From Phycisphaerales bacterium UBA1845 (lineage in GTDB: Bacteria > Planctomycetota > Phycisphaerae > UBA1845), in the NCBI GenBank assembly GCA_002338715.1, contig DDIR01000146.1, forward strand, positions 1-64,000: a stretch of 64,000 nt of DNA. Direction: 5' to 3'. Made by a program: the position numbers and the translations under genes. Position 1 is the first letter of the stretch; every line of letters starts with the position of its first letter. Positions 19,348 through 27,341 of the stretch are shown here, one piece after another. Under the pieces are notes generated by a model. It had not been told where the DNA came from, ran no database searches, and was given only the letters and a program-made list of their open reading frames with translations.

Positions 19348-20970
19348 TCATGTGGTGGTGCGGGTTAGGCCCATTCGCTTGATTCGCGACGCGAGGGTGG
19401 TGGGTCTTACGCCGAGGAGTTCGGCTGCACCGCCCGGACCGTGAACTTGCCAATTGGTTTGATTGAGTGCGATCAGAATATTCTCGCGTTCGCGGCGTTT
19501 CATTTCATCGTCGGTTACTACGAATGAATGCGCTGACGATGTTGTCGGTGCGACTCTGCGACCCTTGGTGGGCGCGGTCTGCGGAAGGTCAATGCGCAGG
19601 GCGCTGGCCCGGGAGGTGATGACGGCGCGTTCAATGACATTGAGCAACTCGCGCACGTTGCCCGGCCAATCGTAGGCCTGTAGCGCCAGAATATTGCCTT
19701 GACTCAACCCCTTCATTTCACGATTGAACCGGCGAGACGCCTGCTTGAGGAAGAGGTCGGCCAACAGCGGTATGTCTTCCTTGCGTTTGCGAAGGGGCGG
19801 CACTTCGATGGGAAAGACGTTGAGCCTGTAAAACAGGTCCTGGCGGAAGCGGCCCGCTTCGACTTCGGATTTTAAGTCACGATTCGTGGCCGCGATGAGT
19901 CGTATGTCGACTTCCCTGGTTTTTTCTTCCCCGACTCTTTCATAGCTTCCTTCCTGGAGGACGCGCAGAAGTTTGCCCTGGAGTTCCAACGGTATTTCGC
20001 CAACTTCGTCCAAGAGAAGGGTCCCGCCATCCGCCAGTCCAAAACGACCGACCCGGTCCCTGAGCGCGCCGGTGAACGCGCCTTTGGTGTGGCCGAAGAA
20101 TTCGCTTTCGTACAACTCCCGCGGAACCGACGCGCAGTTGACGCGAACCATCGTCCGCTCGCGTCGCTGGCTTCGACGATGAATTTCCTGTGCAACAAGT
20201 TCCTTGCCGGTTCCCGATTCACCGAGGATCAAGACGCTGGCATCGGTGGGGGCGACAAGTTCGATCTGCTGGATGATGTTACGAAGTGCAGGGCTTTGTC
20301 CGACGATCTCGCCGAATGCACGGGCATCGGAAACCTCTTCCTTCAGATAGGCATTTTCCAACTCAAGTTGTGTTCGAAGGGTTTGGATTTCGTCAAAGGC
20401 CCGCGCGTTGGCGATAGAGGCTGCGACGAGGTCGGCGATCATTCGAAGCCAATCCAGGCAATGCTGTCCGAGCGGTGAGCGGGTAAAGATTGCCAGCACA
20501 CCCAGGATCTCGCCTTTGAATACGAGTGGTTGCCCGACAAAACCACGTATCGCCTCCTCCCGCGCCCAGTCCATGCGAACGATCCATTCCGGGTTCTCGA
20601 TGACGTCGAGCGCGGCGATGCATTCACCGGTCGCGCCGACCCTGCCGACTTTTCGGACACCCATGGGAAATCGAGCGAATGCGCCATCGGTTCGTCCCCA
20701 TGTTGGTCCGTCGCGTTTGATCGAGCGACCGGCGCTGGCGGCGAGGTGCAGGCAACGGGTTTGGTCCGGGCATTCGCGCGCCATCGGGCAGGTGGAGCAA
20801 ATGTCGCCGGGGCGAATGAGCCAGATGCGGGCGAGTGCTATGTGCTCCTCGCCGGCCAACCCTTCGACCACTTTGCGCATGACGGCATCGAGCGACTGCT
20901 GCCGGGCAATATCAAGCAGCAGGTTCTTCAATGCATCCGATACCGACATTCGTTCGCCGAGGGCTGGCAT
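19348..20970 (-). CDS. Sigma-54-dependent activator, GAF-AAA-Fis type
   Basis: An enhancer-binding protein. The GAF sensor domain (about 20-190) contains a cysteine cluster (ICSTCPMARECPDQTRC) that could bind iron, an Fe-S cluster or a redox signal. The AAA+ domain (about 215-440) has Walker A GESGTGKE, the sigma-54 contact loop GAFTGA and Walker B TLLLDEVGE. The Fis-type helix-turn-helix at the C-terminus has AAELLGVRPTTLASRIKRMG. Starts: the ATG at 20970 is my choice. The frame extends to 21048, but those extra 26 residues match no domain, and 20949 is also possible; no Shine-Dalgarno sequence decides it. A -24/-12 promoter lies in the divergent gap, so it likely controls the AhpD-like gene. 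Confidence 0.93.
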   Translation of the reverse strand: MPALGERMSVSDALKNLLLDIARQQSLDAVMRKVVEGLAGEEHIALARIWLIRPGDICSTCPMARECPDQTRCLHLAASAGRSIKRDGPTWGRTDGAFARFPMGVRKVGRVGATGECIAALDVIENPEWIVRMDWAREEAIRGFVGQPLVFKGEILGVLAIFTRSPLGQHCLDWLRMIADLVAASIANARAFDEIQTLRTQLELENAYLKEEVSDARAFGEIVGQSPALRNIIQQIELVAPTDASVLILGESGTGKELVAQEIHRRSQRRERTMVRVNCASVPRELYESEFFGHTKGAFTGALRDRVGRFGLADGGTLLLDEVGEIPLELQGKLLRVLQEGSYERVGEEKTREVDIRLIAATNRDLKSEVEAGRFRQDLFYRLNVFPIEVPPLRKRKEDIPLLADLFLKQASRRFNREMKGLSQGNILALQAYDWPGNVRELLNVIERAVITSRASALRIDLPQTAPTKGRRVAPTTSSAHSFVVTDDEMKRRERENILIALNQTNWQVHGPGGAAELLGVRPTTLASRIKRMGLTRTTT

Positions 20971-21022
20971 ATCTGTCGAGCATAACAAGACGACGAAAGT
21001 TCGCAACGCATTTTCGCGGACG

Positions 21023-21034
21023 ACGCAATTGCGT
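21023..21034. promoter_or_regulatory. Palindrome, candidate enhancer site for the sigma-54 activator
   Basis: ACGCAATTGCGT is a perfect 12-base palindrome about 70 bases upstream of the -24/-12 promoter, a usual place for an enhancer-binding-protein site. It is flanked by similar CGCAACGCATTTTCGCG sequence. It falls inside the longest possible reading of the activator gene but outside the start preferred here. Confidence 0.4.
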
Positions 21035-21103
21035 TTTCGTTGCCGCATTGGATGAGGATTCGTAAATGTATGAATAAAAGTGACTTACGCGCAAGTTTCT
21101 GGT

Positions 21104-21119
21104 TGGCACACCATGTGCA
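21104..21119 (+). promoter_or_regulatory. Sigma-54 (-24/-12) promoter of the AhpD-like gene
   Basis: TGGCACACCATGTGCA matches the sigma-54 consensus TGGCACG-N4-TTGCW at 14 of its positions, including the obligatory GG and GC separated by 10 bases. It ends 67 bases before the AhpD-like ATG and lies between that gene and a divergent sigma-54 activator. A second TGGCACG at 21146-21152 lacks the -12 element. Confidence 0.75.
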
Positions 21120-21186
21120 CTTAATGACTCACGTCGGGCCGTGATTGGCACGGTCGAGTCCTTAACAAGTCAGATGGAGTCCAACA

Positions 21187-21744
21187 ATGCCACGTTTGAA
21201 AGCAATCGAAACCGCCGAAGCTGAACCCAAAGCCAAGACGCTTCTCAATGGCGTTCAGAAGAAACTGGGGATGACCCCGAACCTCATGCGAACCATGGCG
21301 AACTCGCCAGCCGTCCTGGAAGCGTACCTGGGTTTCAGCAACACCCTTGGGCAGAGCAGCCTGTCAACCAAGCTTCGTGAGCAAATCGCTTTGACGGTTG
21401 GCGAAGTGAATCGGTGTCAGTACTGCCTGGCCGCGCACAGTGCGCTCGGGAAGATGGCGGGTTTGGGTGACGAAGAAATCGCCGACAGCCGGCGCGGTAC
21501 GTCCACCGATCGCAAGACGGAAGCGGTCCTCAAGTTCGCCCGCCGAATTGTTGCAGAGCGCGGTTGGGTCAGCGACGAGGATGTCGCGTCGGTTCGAGCG
21601 GTTGGCGTCAACGATGTGGAGATCGCAGAGATCGTTGCAGTTGTTGCGCTCAACATTTTCACGAACTACTTCAACCATGTTGCGGGGACGAAGGTGGACT
21701 TTCCGGAAGTTGAACCTGTGGCAGCGCCGGCTTGCGCATGCTGA
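21187..21744 (+). CDS. AhpD-like carboxymuconolactone decarboxylase-family peroxidase
   Basis: A 185-residue all-helical protein with the AhpD core [14 protein letters not shown]. The CxxC pair plus His is the catalytic peroxidatic/resolving set of this family, which reduces peroxides using a thiol donor. The later helix [20 protein letters not shown] is also typical. GGAG precedes the ATG by about 8 bases. The C-terminus ends CAC, two extra cysteines that may act in redox or metal binding. A sigma-54 promoter lies directly upstream, and the gene heads a row of three (with DUF1348 and isochorismatase-like genes). Confidence 0.92.
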   Translation: MPRLKAIETAEAEPKAKTLLNGVQKKLGMTPNLMRTMANSPAVLEAYLGFSNTLGQSSLSTKLREQIALTVGEVNRCQYCLAAHSALGKMAGLGDEEIADSRRGTSTDRKTEAVLKFARRIVAERGWVSDEDVASVRAVGVNDVEIAEIVAVVALNIFTNYFNHVAGTKVDFPEVEPVAAPACAC

Positions 21745-21814
21745 GTTTCTACGAGCGGATCGGTCGGGTGGTGTGAGCGCCGCCCGGCCAACCGCTCTGA
21801 GAAAGGAGAATACG

Positions 21815-22240
21815 ATGGCGTCACCAACCGACATCAGACCGCCGTTCACGCTTGAGAGTGCGCGTGCCAAAGTCCAAGCCGCCGAAGATGCCTGGAACTC
21901 GCGCGATCCAGAGCGGGTCGCACTTGCTTACACCGAAGATTCCCAATGGAGAAATCGCAGCGAGTTTCTTAAAGGTCGACCGGCGATCAAAGAATTTCTT
22001 CGCCGCAAGTGGGCCAAGGAACTTGACTATCGACTGATGAAGGAACTTTGGGCGTTTACGGACAATCGAATTTCCGTGCGATTTGAGTACGAGTGGCGCG
22101 ACGAATCCGGTCAATGGTTTCGAGCGCACGGAAATGAGCAGTGGGAGTTTGCCGACAGCGGGCTGATGCGGCGGAGGGATGCCAGCATCAACGACGTGCC
22201 AATCGAGGAGCACGAGCGACGTTACAGCAGTGCCAACTAG
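21815..22240 (+). CDS. DUF1348 / SnoaL-like (NTF2-fold) protein
   Basis: The ATG at 21815 with AAAGGAG about 7 bases upstream gives 141 residues and removes a long unrelated N-terminal extension present in the open frame. The sequence is typical of DUF1348: [39 protein letters not shown] and [19 protein letters not shown]. The fold is a small NTF2-like cone that may bind or isomerise a hydrophobic ligand; its function is not established. It follows the AhpD-like gene by 70 bases and probably shares its promoter. Confidence 0.9.
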   Translation: MASPTDIRPPFTLESARAKVQAAEDAWNSRDPERVALAYTEDSQWRNRSEFLKGRPAIKEFLRRKWAKELDYRLMKELWAFTDNRISVRFEYEWRDESGQWFRAHGNEQWEFADSGLMRRRDASINDVPIEEHERRYSSAN

Positions 22241-22299
22241 ATTCACCGAATTTGTCTGCGTCAATATACAACGCAATTGAAAAGCAAAGGAAACAAACG

Positions 22300-23208
22300 A
22301 TGAAACCCAAAACCAATAAATCGATCTTGATTTTGACTTTCGCGACAGCCGTCAGTGCCCCTGCATTGGCGCAACTTCCCGATCCGGGCTTTGACATTGA
22401 ACCGGGCCGTACCGCGCTGGTTGTCACCGATCCGCAGAATGATTTCTTAAGCCCCGATGGCGTGACGTGGGGCGTTGTCGGCAAGAGTGTCACCGAAAAC
22501 CAAACGGTCGAGCACATCGATGCATTGTTCAAAGCGGCGGAAGAAAGCGGCATTGCCGTGTTTGTTTCTCCGCACTATTACTACAAGCACGATCATCAGT
22601 GGAAATTCGAAGGGGCGCTGGAGGCACTGATGCACAAAATTGGCATGTTTGACCGAAAAGGTGCGTTGAACCTGGACGGATTCGCAGGATCCGGCGCCGA
22701 CTGGTTGGCTCGCTACAAGCAGTACATCGAAGATGGTGAAACCGTTGTGACGAGTCCGCACAAAGTGTATGGCCCGGAGTCGAACGACCTCGCGCTCCAA
22801 CTTCGCAAGCGCGGTATCGACAAGGTTATCTTAGCCGGCATGTCCGCAAACTTATGCACCGAGTCGCACATGCGGGAGTTGGTGGAGCAGGGGTTTGAAG
22901 TTGCGGTGGTCAGTGATGCGACAGCGGCTGCGGTCCTGCCGGAGTACGACGGGTATCAAGCGGCGCTGGTGAATTTCCGGATGATTGCCGGCCACGTTTG
23001 GAAAACAGACGAAGCGGTCAAGGCGATAAGGGAAGCTGCTGCTAACAACCTCACCGATGCGACATCGGACAAACCCGAACGATCGGAAATTAACCAGCAC
23101 CAACAAGCAAGTCAGCCGCAACAAGACAACCAGAATCGTGCCAACAGCAACGATACGCTCGTTGCCAATGCGGTCCTGGCAAGCGGTTCTCAAATTCATA
23201 ACGATTGA
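22300..23208 (+). CDS. Exported isochorismatase-family cysteine hydrolase
   Basis: The ATG at 22300 begins a signal peptide (ILILTFATAVSAPALAQ), so the product (302 residues) is exported, which is uncommon for this family. Catalytic marks: Asp in LVVTDPQNDFL, a Lys in TSPHKVYGPESNDL, and the nucleophile Cys in LAGMSANLCTESHMREL. The family hydrolyses amides or vinyl ethers such as nicotinamide or isochorismate; the substrate here is unknown. The C-terminal 50 residues are low-complexity, rich in Gln, Asn and Ser. It lies 59 bases after the DUF1348 gene, and a GC-rich hairpin follows its stop. Confidence 0.9.
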   Translation: MKPKTNKSILILTFATAVSAPALAQLPDPGFDIEPGRTALVVTDPQNDFLSPDGVTWGVVGKSVTENQTVEHIDALFKAAEESGIAVFVSPHYYYKHDHQWKFEGALEALMHKIGMFDRKGALNLDGFAGSGADWLARYKQYIEDGETVVTSPHKVYGPESNDLALQLRKRGIDKVILAGMSANLCTESHMRELVEQGFEVAVVSDATAAAVLPEYDGYQAALVNFRMIAGHVWKTDEAVKAIREAAANNLTDATSDKPERSEINQHQQASQPQQDNQNRANSNDTLVANAVLASGSQIHND

Positions 23209-23242
23209 GTTCGGCGATCCAATGCCAGTGAAAAGGGAGTAG

Positions 23243-23270
23243 GGCGGCCCGGAGTGGAATCCGGGTCGTC
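23243..23270 (+). terminator. GC-rich hairpin after the isochorismatase-like gene
   Basis: CCCGGA and TCCGGG pair around a 6-base loop. The stem can extend to about 11 bp with two G-U pairs. There is no U-tract, so termination is uncertain. The rest of 23271-23501 holds nothing I can assign. Confidence 0.4.
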
Positions 23271-23501
23271 TCCGGGGCGGATGATTCGATCGTGCTGATT
23301 CGGCTGACTGCGATCTTGCCGATGGCGGCGAGTGGTGCGTCGATGGCGCGATTAACGGCGCGTACTGGGCAGTGATTGTCTCGGCACGTTTCTTCAGCCG
23401 CCGATCAAAGGATTGCGGAAGTGTCGGCAGTAGCCGGCGAGGATGGCACGGTTAGCGCCATCCCCACCTTAGGCGACTGCGTCTTAAGTGATCAACACGA
23501 C

Positions 23502-24203
23502 TTACGACTCAACTTGGTTGCGGCAGGATTTGCCTCGATGACCACGCTTGTGACCGACTCCGCCGGGTCTGCGGCTTCCGGGTTGGCTGGATTGCTTGGC
23601 TGATTTCACCAATCGGAATGCCGCGAACTCGTCAGCCGTCAATGTTCCGTCGCCGTTCAGGTCGGCATCGGGTTTGCGTTCGAGGAACTTCGCAAGCTTT
23701 GCGGCTTGGACGGCTTCGATTTCGTCAACTGAGATTTCACCACTGGAATCAATATCAGCATCAGGCTTCCGCTCTATCAACTTATTGCTGACGCGTTCAG
23801 TCATGTCGGCTTTAAGTGCTGCGAGTTCGCCGTCATCGAGTACGCCGTCGCTGTCAATGTCGATTTCAGGATGCCGATGCAACACGTGTTCGATCAGCTT
23901 GTTGTATTTCGCAGTTGCGAACGTGGTCCACTCCTCGGCATCCAGTGTGCCATTGCTGTCGATGTCGGCGGCTGGGAAGTTTTCGACCGTGAAGTTCAAC
24001 GGCGCTGTTTCCGACTGGAGCAGGTCAAGCGTGTCAAACATCATTAGCGGTGATCCATGGTGTCGTTGGCCTGGATGATTGCGCTGCGGACCATGGCCCG
24101 GGCCTTTTCCTTGACGGTGTCTCCCCCCTGCGTACGAAGCAGACGCCGCCAATCCGAAACACAGTGCTGCCACCAAAACGGTATTGGTTTTCAGGGTTTT
24201 CAT
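23502..24203 (-). CDS. Exported four-EF-hand calcium-binding protein
   Basis: A 233-residue protein with a signal peptide ending near ASASYAGG and a histidine/glycine-rich linker (about 25-50). Four EF-hand-like loops follow: DIDSNGTLDAEE, DIDSDGVLDDGE, DIDSSGEISVDE and DLNGDGTLTADE, spaced about 37, 36 and 28 residues apart. The first pair keeps the Asp/Asn/Ser ligands at loop positions 1, 3, 5 and the Glu at position 12, so calcium binding is likely. The C-terminus is basic (HKRGHRGKS). GGAG precedes the ATG. Role unknown; probably a periplasmic calcium buffer or structural protein. Confidence 0.88.
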   Translation of the reverse strand: MKTLKTNTVLVAALCFGLAASASYAGGRHRQGKGPGHGPQRNHPGQRHHGSPLMMFDTLDLLQSETAPLNFTVENFPAADIDSNGTLDAEEWTTFATAKYNKLIEHVLHRHPEIDIDSDGVLDDGELAALKADMTERVSNKLIERKPDADIDSSGEISVDEIEAVQAAKLAKFLERKPDADLNGDGTLTADEFAAFRLVKSAKQSSQPGSRRPGGVGHKRGHRGKSCRNQVES

Positions 24204-24372
24204 GATTGGGTCTCCGTCTCATTTTTGATGAGATTCAATTCAGTTGTCGCGCGAACACCACGCAACTGATCAGCTAAACGCCGACGGCGACGTTGTATTT
24301 CCAAGCGACATGTAAAATTCTGTCGCGCTGCGGTGATAACAAGAACGTAACAAACGATGTGGCGACGTTGTA

Positions 24373-25983
24373 TTACTCCGAGTTCTTTGGCGAGAGTTTG
24401 CGCGACTTGATCGCCGGATCGTCAGCCGCGATTCGTGTTGCGCGAAATACTGCGTTGGCTTCGGAAGGACCGCGTCCAACACCATTGGGACCACGCCGAT
24501 CAACACCTGTACCACCCCGATCAACACCGGTCCCACGCCGGTCGCCACGGGGACCGCGTGGCCCCTGACGCGGTGGGTGGGCGCGATCGTGGTTGTCATC
24601 GTTGCCCTTTGAACGCCTTCGATTGCCACGTGGTGGGCGGCCATTCGGGCGATTGCCCTCGATGGGATTGATGTAGTGCCATACAGTGGCACCTTGCGCA
24701 TTGACCTCGAAGAAGTCTCCTTGCTCGCCTGCGCAAACAAGCGTATTCCCATTCGGCAAACGCTGCGCTCCGGAAATATGACTTGAGAAAAAGTCGGACT
24801 TGGTTGATTGCGTATACTGCCAAACCGGTTGGCTTGGACCATATGCCGCACCGGATTCCAACGAATAGCTTCCATCGGGCCTGAGCGGGGGGACGATTTC
24901 ATCGACGGATGAATAGTCACCGTCCGGACGGTTGCGGCCATTGTTGAAAACAAGAATGTGCGTCTCGCCGGATGGGCTTTTCACCCAGGTGGCGTCGTGT
25001 TGTCCGAAGAGTTTTTGGTCAGCCGCGGTACCGGCGCGGTATGCCTGGGGATTGCCCCAGCGGTAGAGCAGGTCGCCGCCCTTTCCGTATCGTCCACCGG
25101 TGTGACTGGCGGATTCTGCGGTCGTGGTGCTGTGGTCAATCACCCAGATTTCATTGAATCCATGAACGCTGATGAGGATCTGGTCGAGTTCTTCGTTGTA
25201 GCTGAGCGAATTTCCGTGAAGCCAATCGGCAGATTCTGGTCCTCGGCCTTTCGGGGCTGGCCCGCCGACGTACCCCAATGCGCGCAGTCGATTTAATTCC
25301 TTGGGCGGTAGGTGCATCGAGTCGCCGCCGAAGTTGATGTCGATCAACTCGGGATGTGCGGCGACATCGCCATGGTTGTTCACGTCTGGATTGAAGTCCT
25401 GGACCAAGTGATCCCACGCATGCCATTGCCAGACGATTCGGCCATCGGTTTTGCCTTGGCGCCTGACTTCGACGATATGATCCGGCCACAACTCATCGTC
25501 ATCGAGTTGACTGGGGTCTCGCCCCGCGCCGATGACCTCCTCCGCGAATTTCTTTTCCCACGCGAGGATCAAGACGTTGCCATTGGGGAGTGGTTCAATG
25601 TCATGGTGCTGGCACCGCTTGTCGTCGGCGTACTTGTAATCCCAAACGAGCTTGCCATTCCAGTCCAACTCACGGATGCGCCCGCCGATTCCGCCGCCGT
25701 GAAACCCACTGCTTCGTGAGTCATTGGCGCTTCGCAGTAGGTGTCCGTTTTTCAGCAGGTATTGGGATTGACCCGGTGTGTATTTGTCCTTCCATTTATG
25801 AACAACCTTGCCGTCCATGTTCACAAGGTATGTGTCCGTTGAGTGCAAGGGCGTGAACAGCGTGTAGCCTTCAAATGCGCCGTCGCCACAAAGAACCAAG
25901 CCGGTTTTCTCTTTTATTTCAGCCGCCGTCGCGAGAAGGGCAAAACTCACCACGCACAACCAGATCAAAATCGTTTTCGACAT
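24373..25983 (-). CDS. Secreted arylsulfotransferase-family protein
   Basis: A 536-residue exported protein (signal peptide ending near LLATAA) of the arylsulfotransferase (ASST) beta-propeller family. Typical strands: LFTPLHSTDTYLVNMDGKVV, QHHDIEPLPNGNVLILAWEK, VWQWHAWDHLVQDFN, QILISVHGFNEIWVIDHS and QRLPNGNTLVCAGEQGDFFE. Conserved His residues in QHHDIE and ISVHGFNE are candidates for the catalytic site, which in this family moves sulfate between phenols. GGAGG lies 4 bases before the ATG. A basic Gly/Arg/Pro-rich insert with a 21-base DNA repeat lies near the C-terminus before the final 28 ordinary residues. It may transfer sulfate in sulfated-polymer metabolism. Confidence 0.88.
   Translation of the reverse strand: MSKTILIWLCVVSFALLATAAEIKEKTGLVLCGDGAFEGYTLFTPLHSTDTYLVNMDGKVVHKWKDKYTPGQSQYLLKNGHLLRSANDSRSSGFHGGGIGGRIRELDWNGKLVWDYKYADDKRCQHHDIEPLPNGNVLILAWEKKFAEEVIGAGRDPSQLDDDELWPDHIVEVRRQGKTDGRIVWQWHAWDHLVQDFNPDVNNHGDVAAHPELIDINFGGDSMHLPPKELNRLRALGYVGGPAPKGRGPESADWLHGNSLSYNEELDQILISVHGFNEIWVIDHSTTTAESASHTGGRYGKGGDLLYRWGNPQAYRAGTAADQKLFGQHDATWVKSPSGETHILVFNNGRNRPDGDYSSVDEIVPPLRPDGSYSLESGAAYGPSQPVWQYTQSTKSDFFSSHISGAQRLPNGNTLVCAGEQGDFFEVNAQGATVWHYINPIEGNRPNGRPPRGNRRRSKGNDDNHDRAHPPRQGPRGPRGDRRGTGVDRGGTGVDRRGPNGVGRGPSEANAVFRATRIAADDPAIKSRKLSPKNSE
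24496..24537 (-). repeat. 21-bp direct repeat (two copies) in the arylsulfotransferase gene
   Basis: Two adjacent 21-base units (24496-24516 and 24517-24537) match at about 17 positions. On the coding strand they give two copies of a RGTGVDR-like heptad. In-frame expansion of such units is likely to explain the low-complexity insert. Confidence 0.6.
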
Positions 25984-26144
25984 ACCGCCTCCAATAACGC
26001 GTTTCGCAAAGGCAATGGAATATGAATGGGCGCTGTCCGAAGATAAAGCCGAATGGCGCAGTGTAGAGCCTCATCGTATTCGGGCGTTGACCGAACGCGA
26101 CGACGAATGCCCCGTAAATCAAGGTAAACGCCAAAGTGACGCGA

Positions 26145-27113
26145 TTATTGCGGGCGATCGTCTGCGCCGTCATTATTGGCGATTGGGGCTGATGGGTGGG
26201 GAGGCTGCGTGTTTCCAGTCGGTTCGACGTGGACCAGAACGTGCGAGACACCAGTTACTTTCAGCATGATGTTGTCCTGGACCAGGTGGCCTATGTGGTG
26301 GCCGTCTCGCACGGTTCGTTCGCCGTCGACTTCCACGTGAATGTCGACCAGCACTTCCAGTCCGGATCGGCGGGCGCGCAGCGTTTCGATCCTTGCGACA
26401 CCGGGCGTGGATTGGGCGGCGTTGTGGATTTCCTTGATAATCTCTGGAGCGCACTGTTCGTCCATCAGCGCGGAGGCCGTCTCGCGGTATAGCTTAACGC
26501 TCGAAAACAAAATGAAGCAGGCCACAAATATTGCGGCGACTTCGTCCGCCCAGACCAGTTTCGGTCCGCCGAAGCGCACAACCGCAAGGCCCACAAGCAC
26601 CGCGGCAGAGCACAACGCATCGCTGCGATGATCCCACGCGTGCGCGAGAATGACCTGCGACCTCGTTCGACGCGAGACAGCCAGCTTATAGCGAAAGAGC
26701 ATTTCCTTAAGGATCACGTTGCCGGCTGCAATCCAAATCACCCAGCCCGGCGGAACCTCTTGCGAACGCGGCAAACTGCGGACGGCTTCCGTGATGATCG
26801 CCAGCGCAGACGTACCAATCAGCACAGCCACGGTCAGCGCCGCAACGCCTTCGAGCTGACTGTGACCGTAAGGGTGTTCGCGATCGGCAGGCTTCTGCGC
26901 AAAGTGCAGCGCAATAATCGTGACGCCGGACGTGAGCGCATCGCCGACGGAGTTCGCAGCGTCAGCCGCCATCGCAGTGGAGTGCCCAAGGATACCAGCT
27001 ACAAGCTTGACGACTGCGAGCAAGAGGTTGACGACAAAACCGAGCCACATCGCAGCGATCGCATTGCGGTAGAGGTGCGAAATTGAATTGGGCTCGGATG
27101 TCGATGCTTGCAT
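26145..27113 (-). CDS. Cation diffusion facilitator (CDF) metal transporter
   Basis: The ATG at 27113 with GGAGG 4 bases upstream gives 322 residues; the open frame extends to 27221 without signal features. About six transmembrane helices fill residues 15-210. Metal-site motifs are present: AADAANSVGDALTSG in helix 2, AHAWDHRSDALCSAA (HxxxD) in helix 5 and HPYGHSQLEGVAAL between them. A cytoplasmic ferredoxin-like domain with DIHVEVDGERTVRDGH follows. CDF proteins export Zn2+, Fe2+ or Mn2+ in exchange for protons. The helix-2 position that is commonly HSLSD reads NSVGD here, which may affect metal preference. No metal regulator is adjacent. Confidence 0.93.
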   Translation of the reverse strand: MQASTSEPNSISHLYRNAIAAMWLGFVVNLLLAVVKLVAGILGHSTAMAADAANSVGDALTSGVTIIALHFAQKPADREHPYGHSQLEGVAALTVAVLIGTSALAIITEAVRSLPRSQEVPPGWVIWIAAGNVILKEMLFRYKLAVSRRTRSQVILAHAWDHRSDALCSAAVLVGLAVVRFGGPKLVWADEVAAIFVACFILFSSVKLYRETASALMDEQCAPEIIKEIHNAAQSTPGVARIETLRARRSGLEVLVDIHVEVDGERTVRDGHHIGHLVQDNIMLKVTGVSHVLVHVEPTGNTQPPHPSAPIANNDGADDRPQ

Positions 27114-27341
27114 GGATCCTCCAGCACAACCTGATGCTGCGAATCTTGCCTTACATTTCCTCACATGCAAGTGCCCGGGCGCGTATATATTTCGACGAGC
27201 CGCTTTTCTTAGAGGCTGCAATGAACCATGACGTGATGGAGGTCTTCAAAGAAGTGTCGTGAATGGCATCCACCGTCGGCAGCAGTCGGAGAAGCGGGCT
27301 CGTTCTTGTTGCGCAGAACTCGGTTCGTGCAGGATTTCAGA

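Noticed and set aside
19348..21048. Longest start of the sigma-54 activator at 21048
   Set aside because: The first 26 residues match no domain and would place the palindromic candidate operator inside the gene; the start at 20970 is preferred but not proven.
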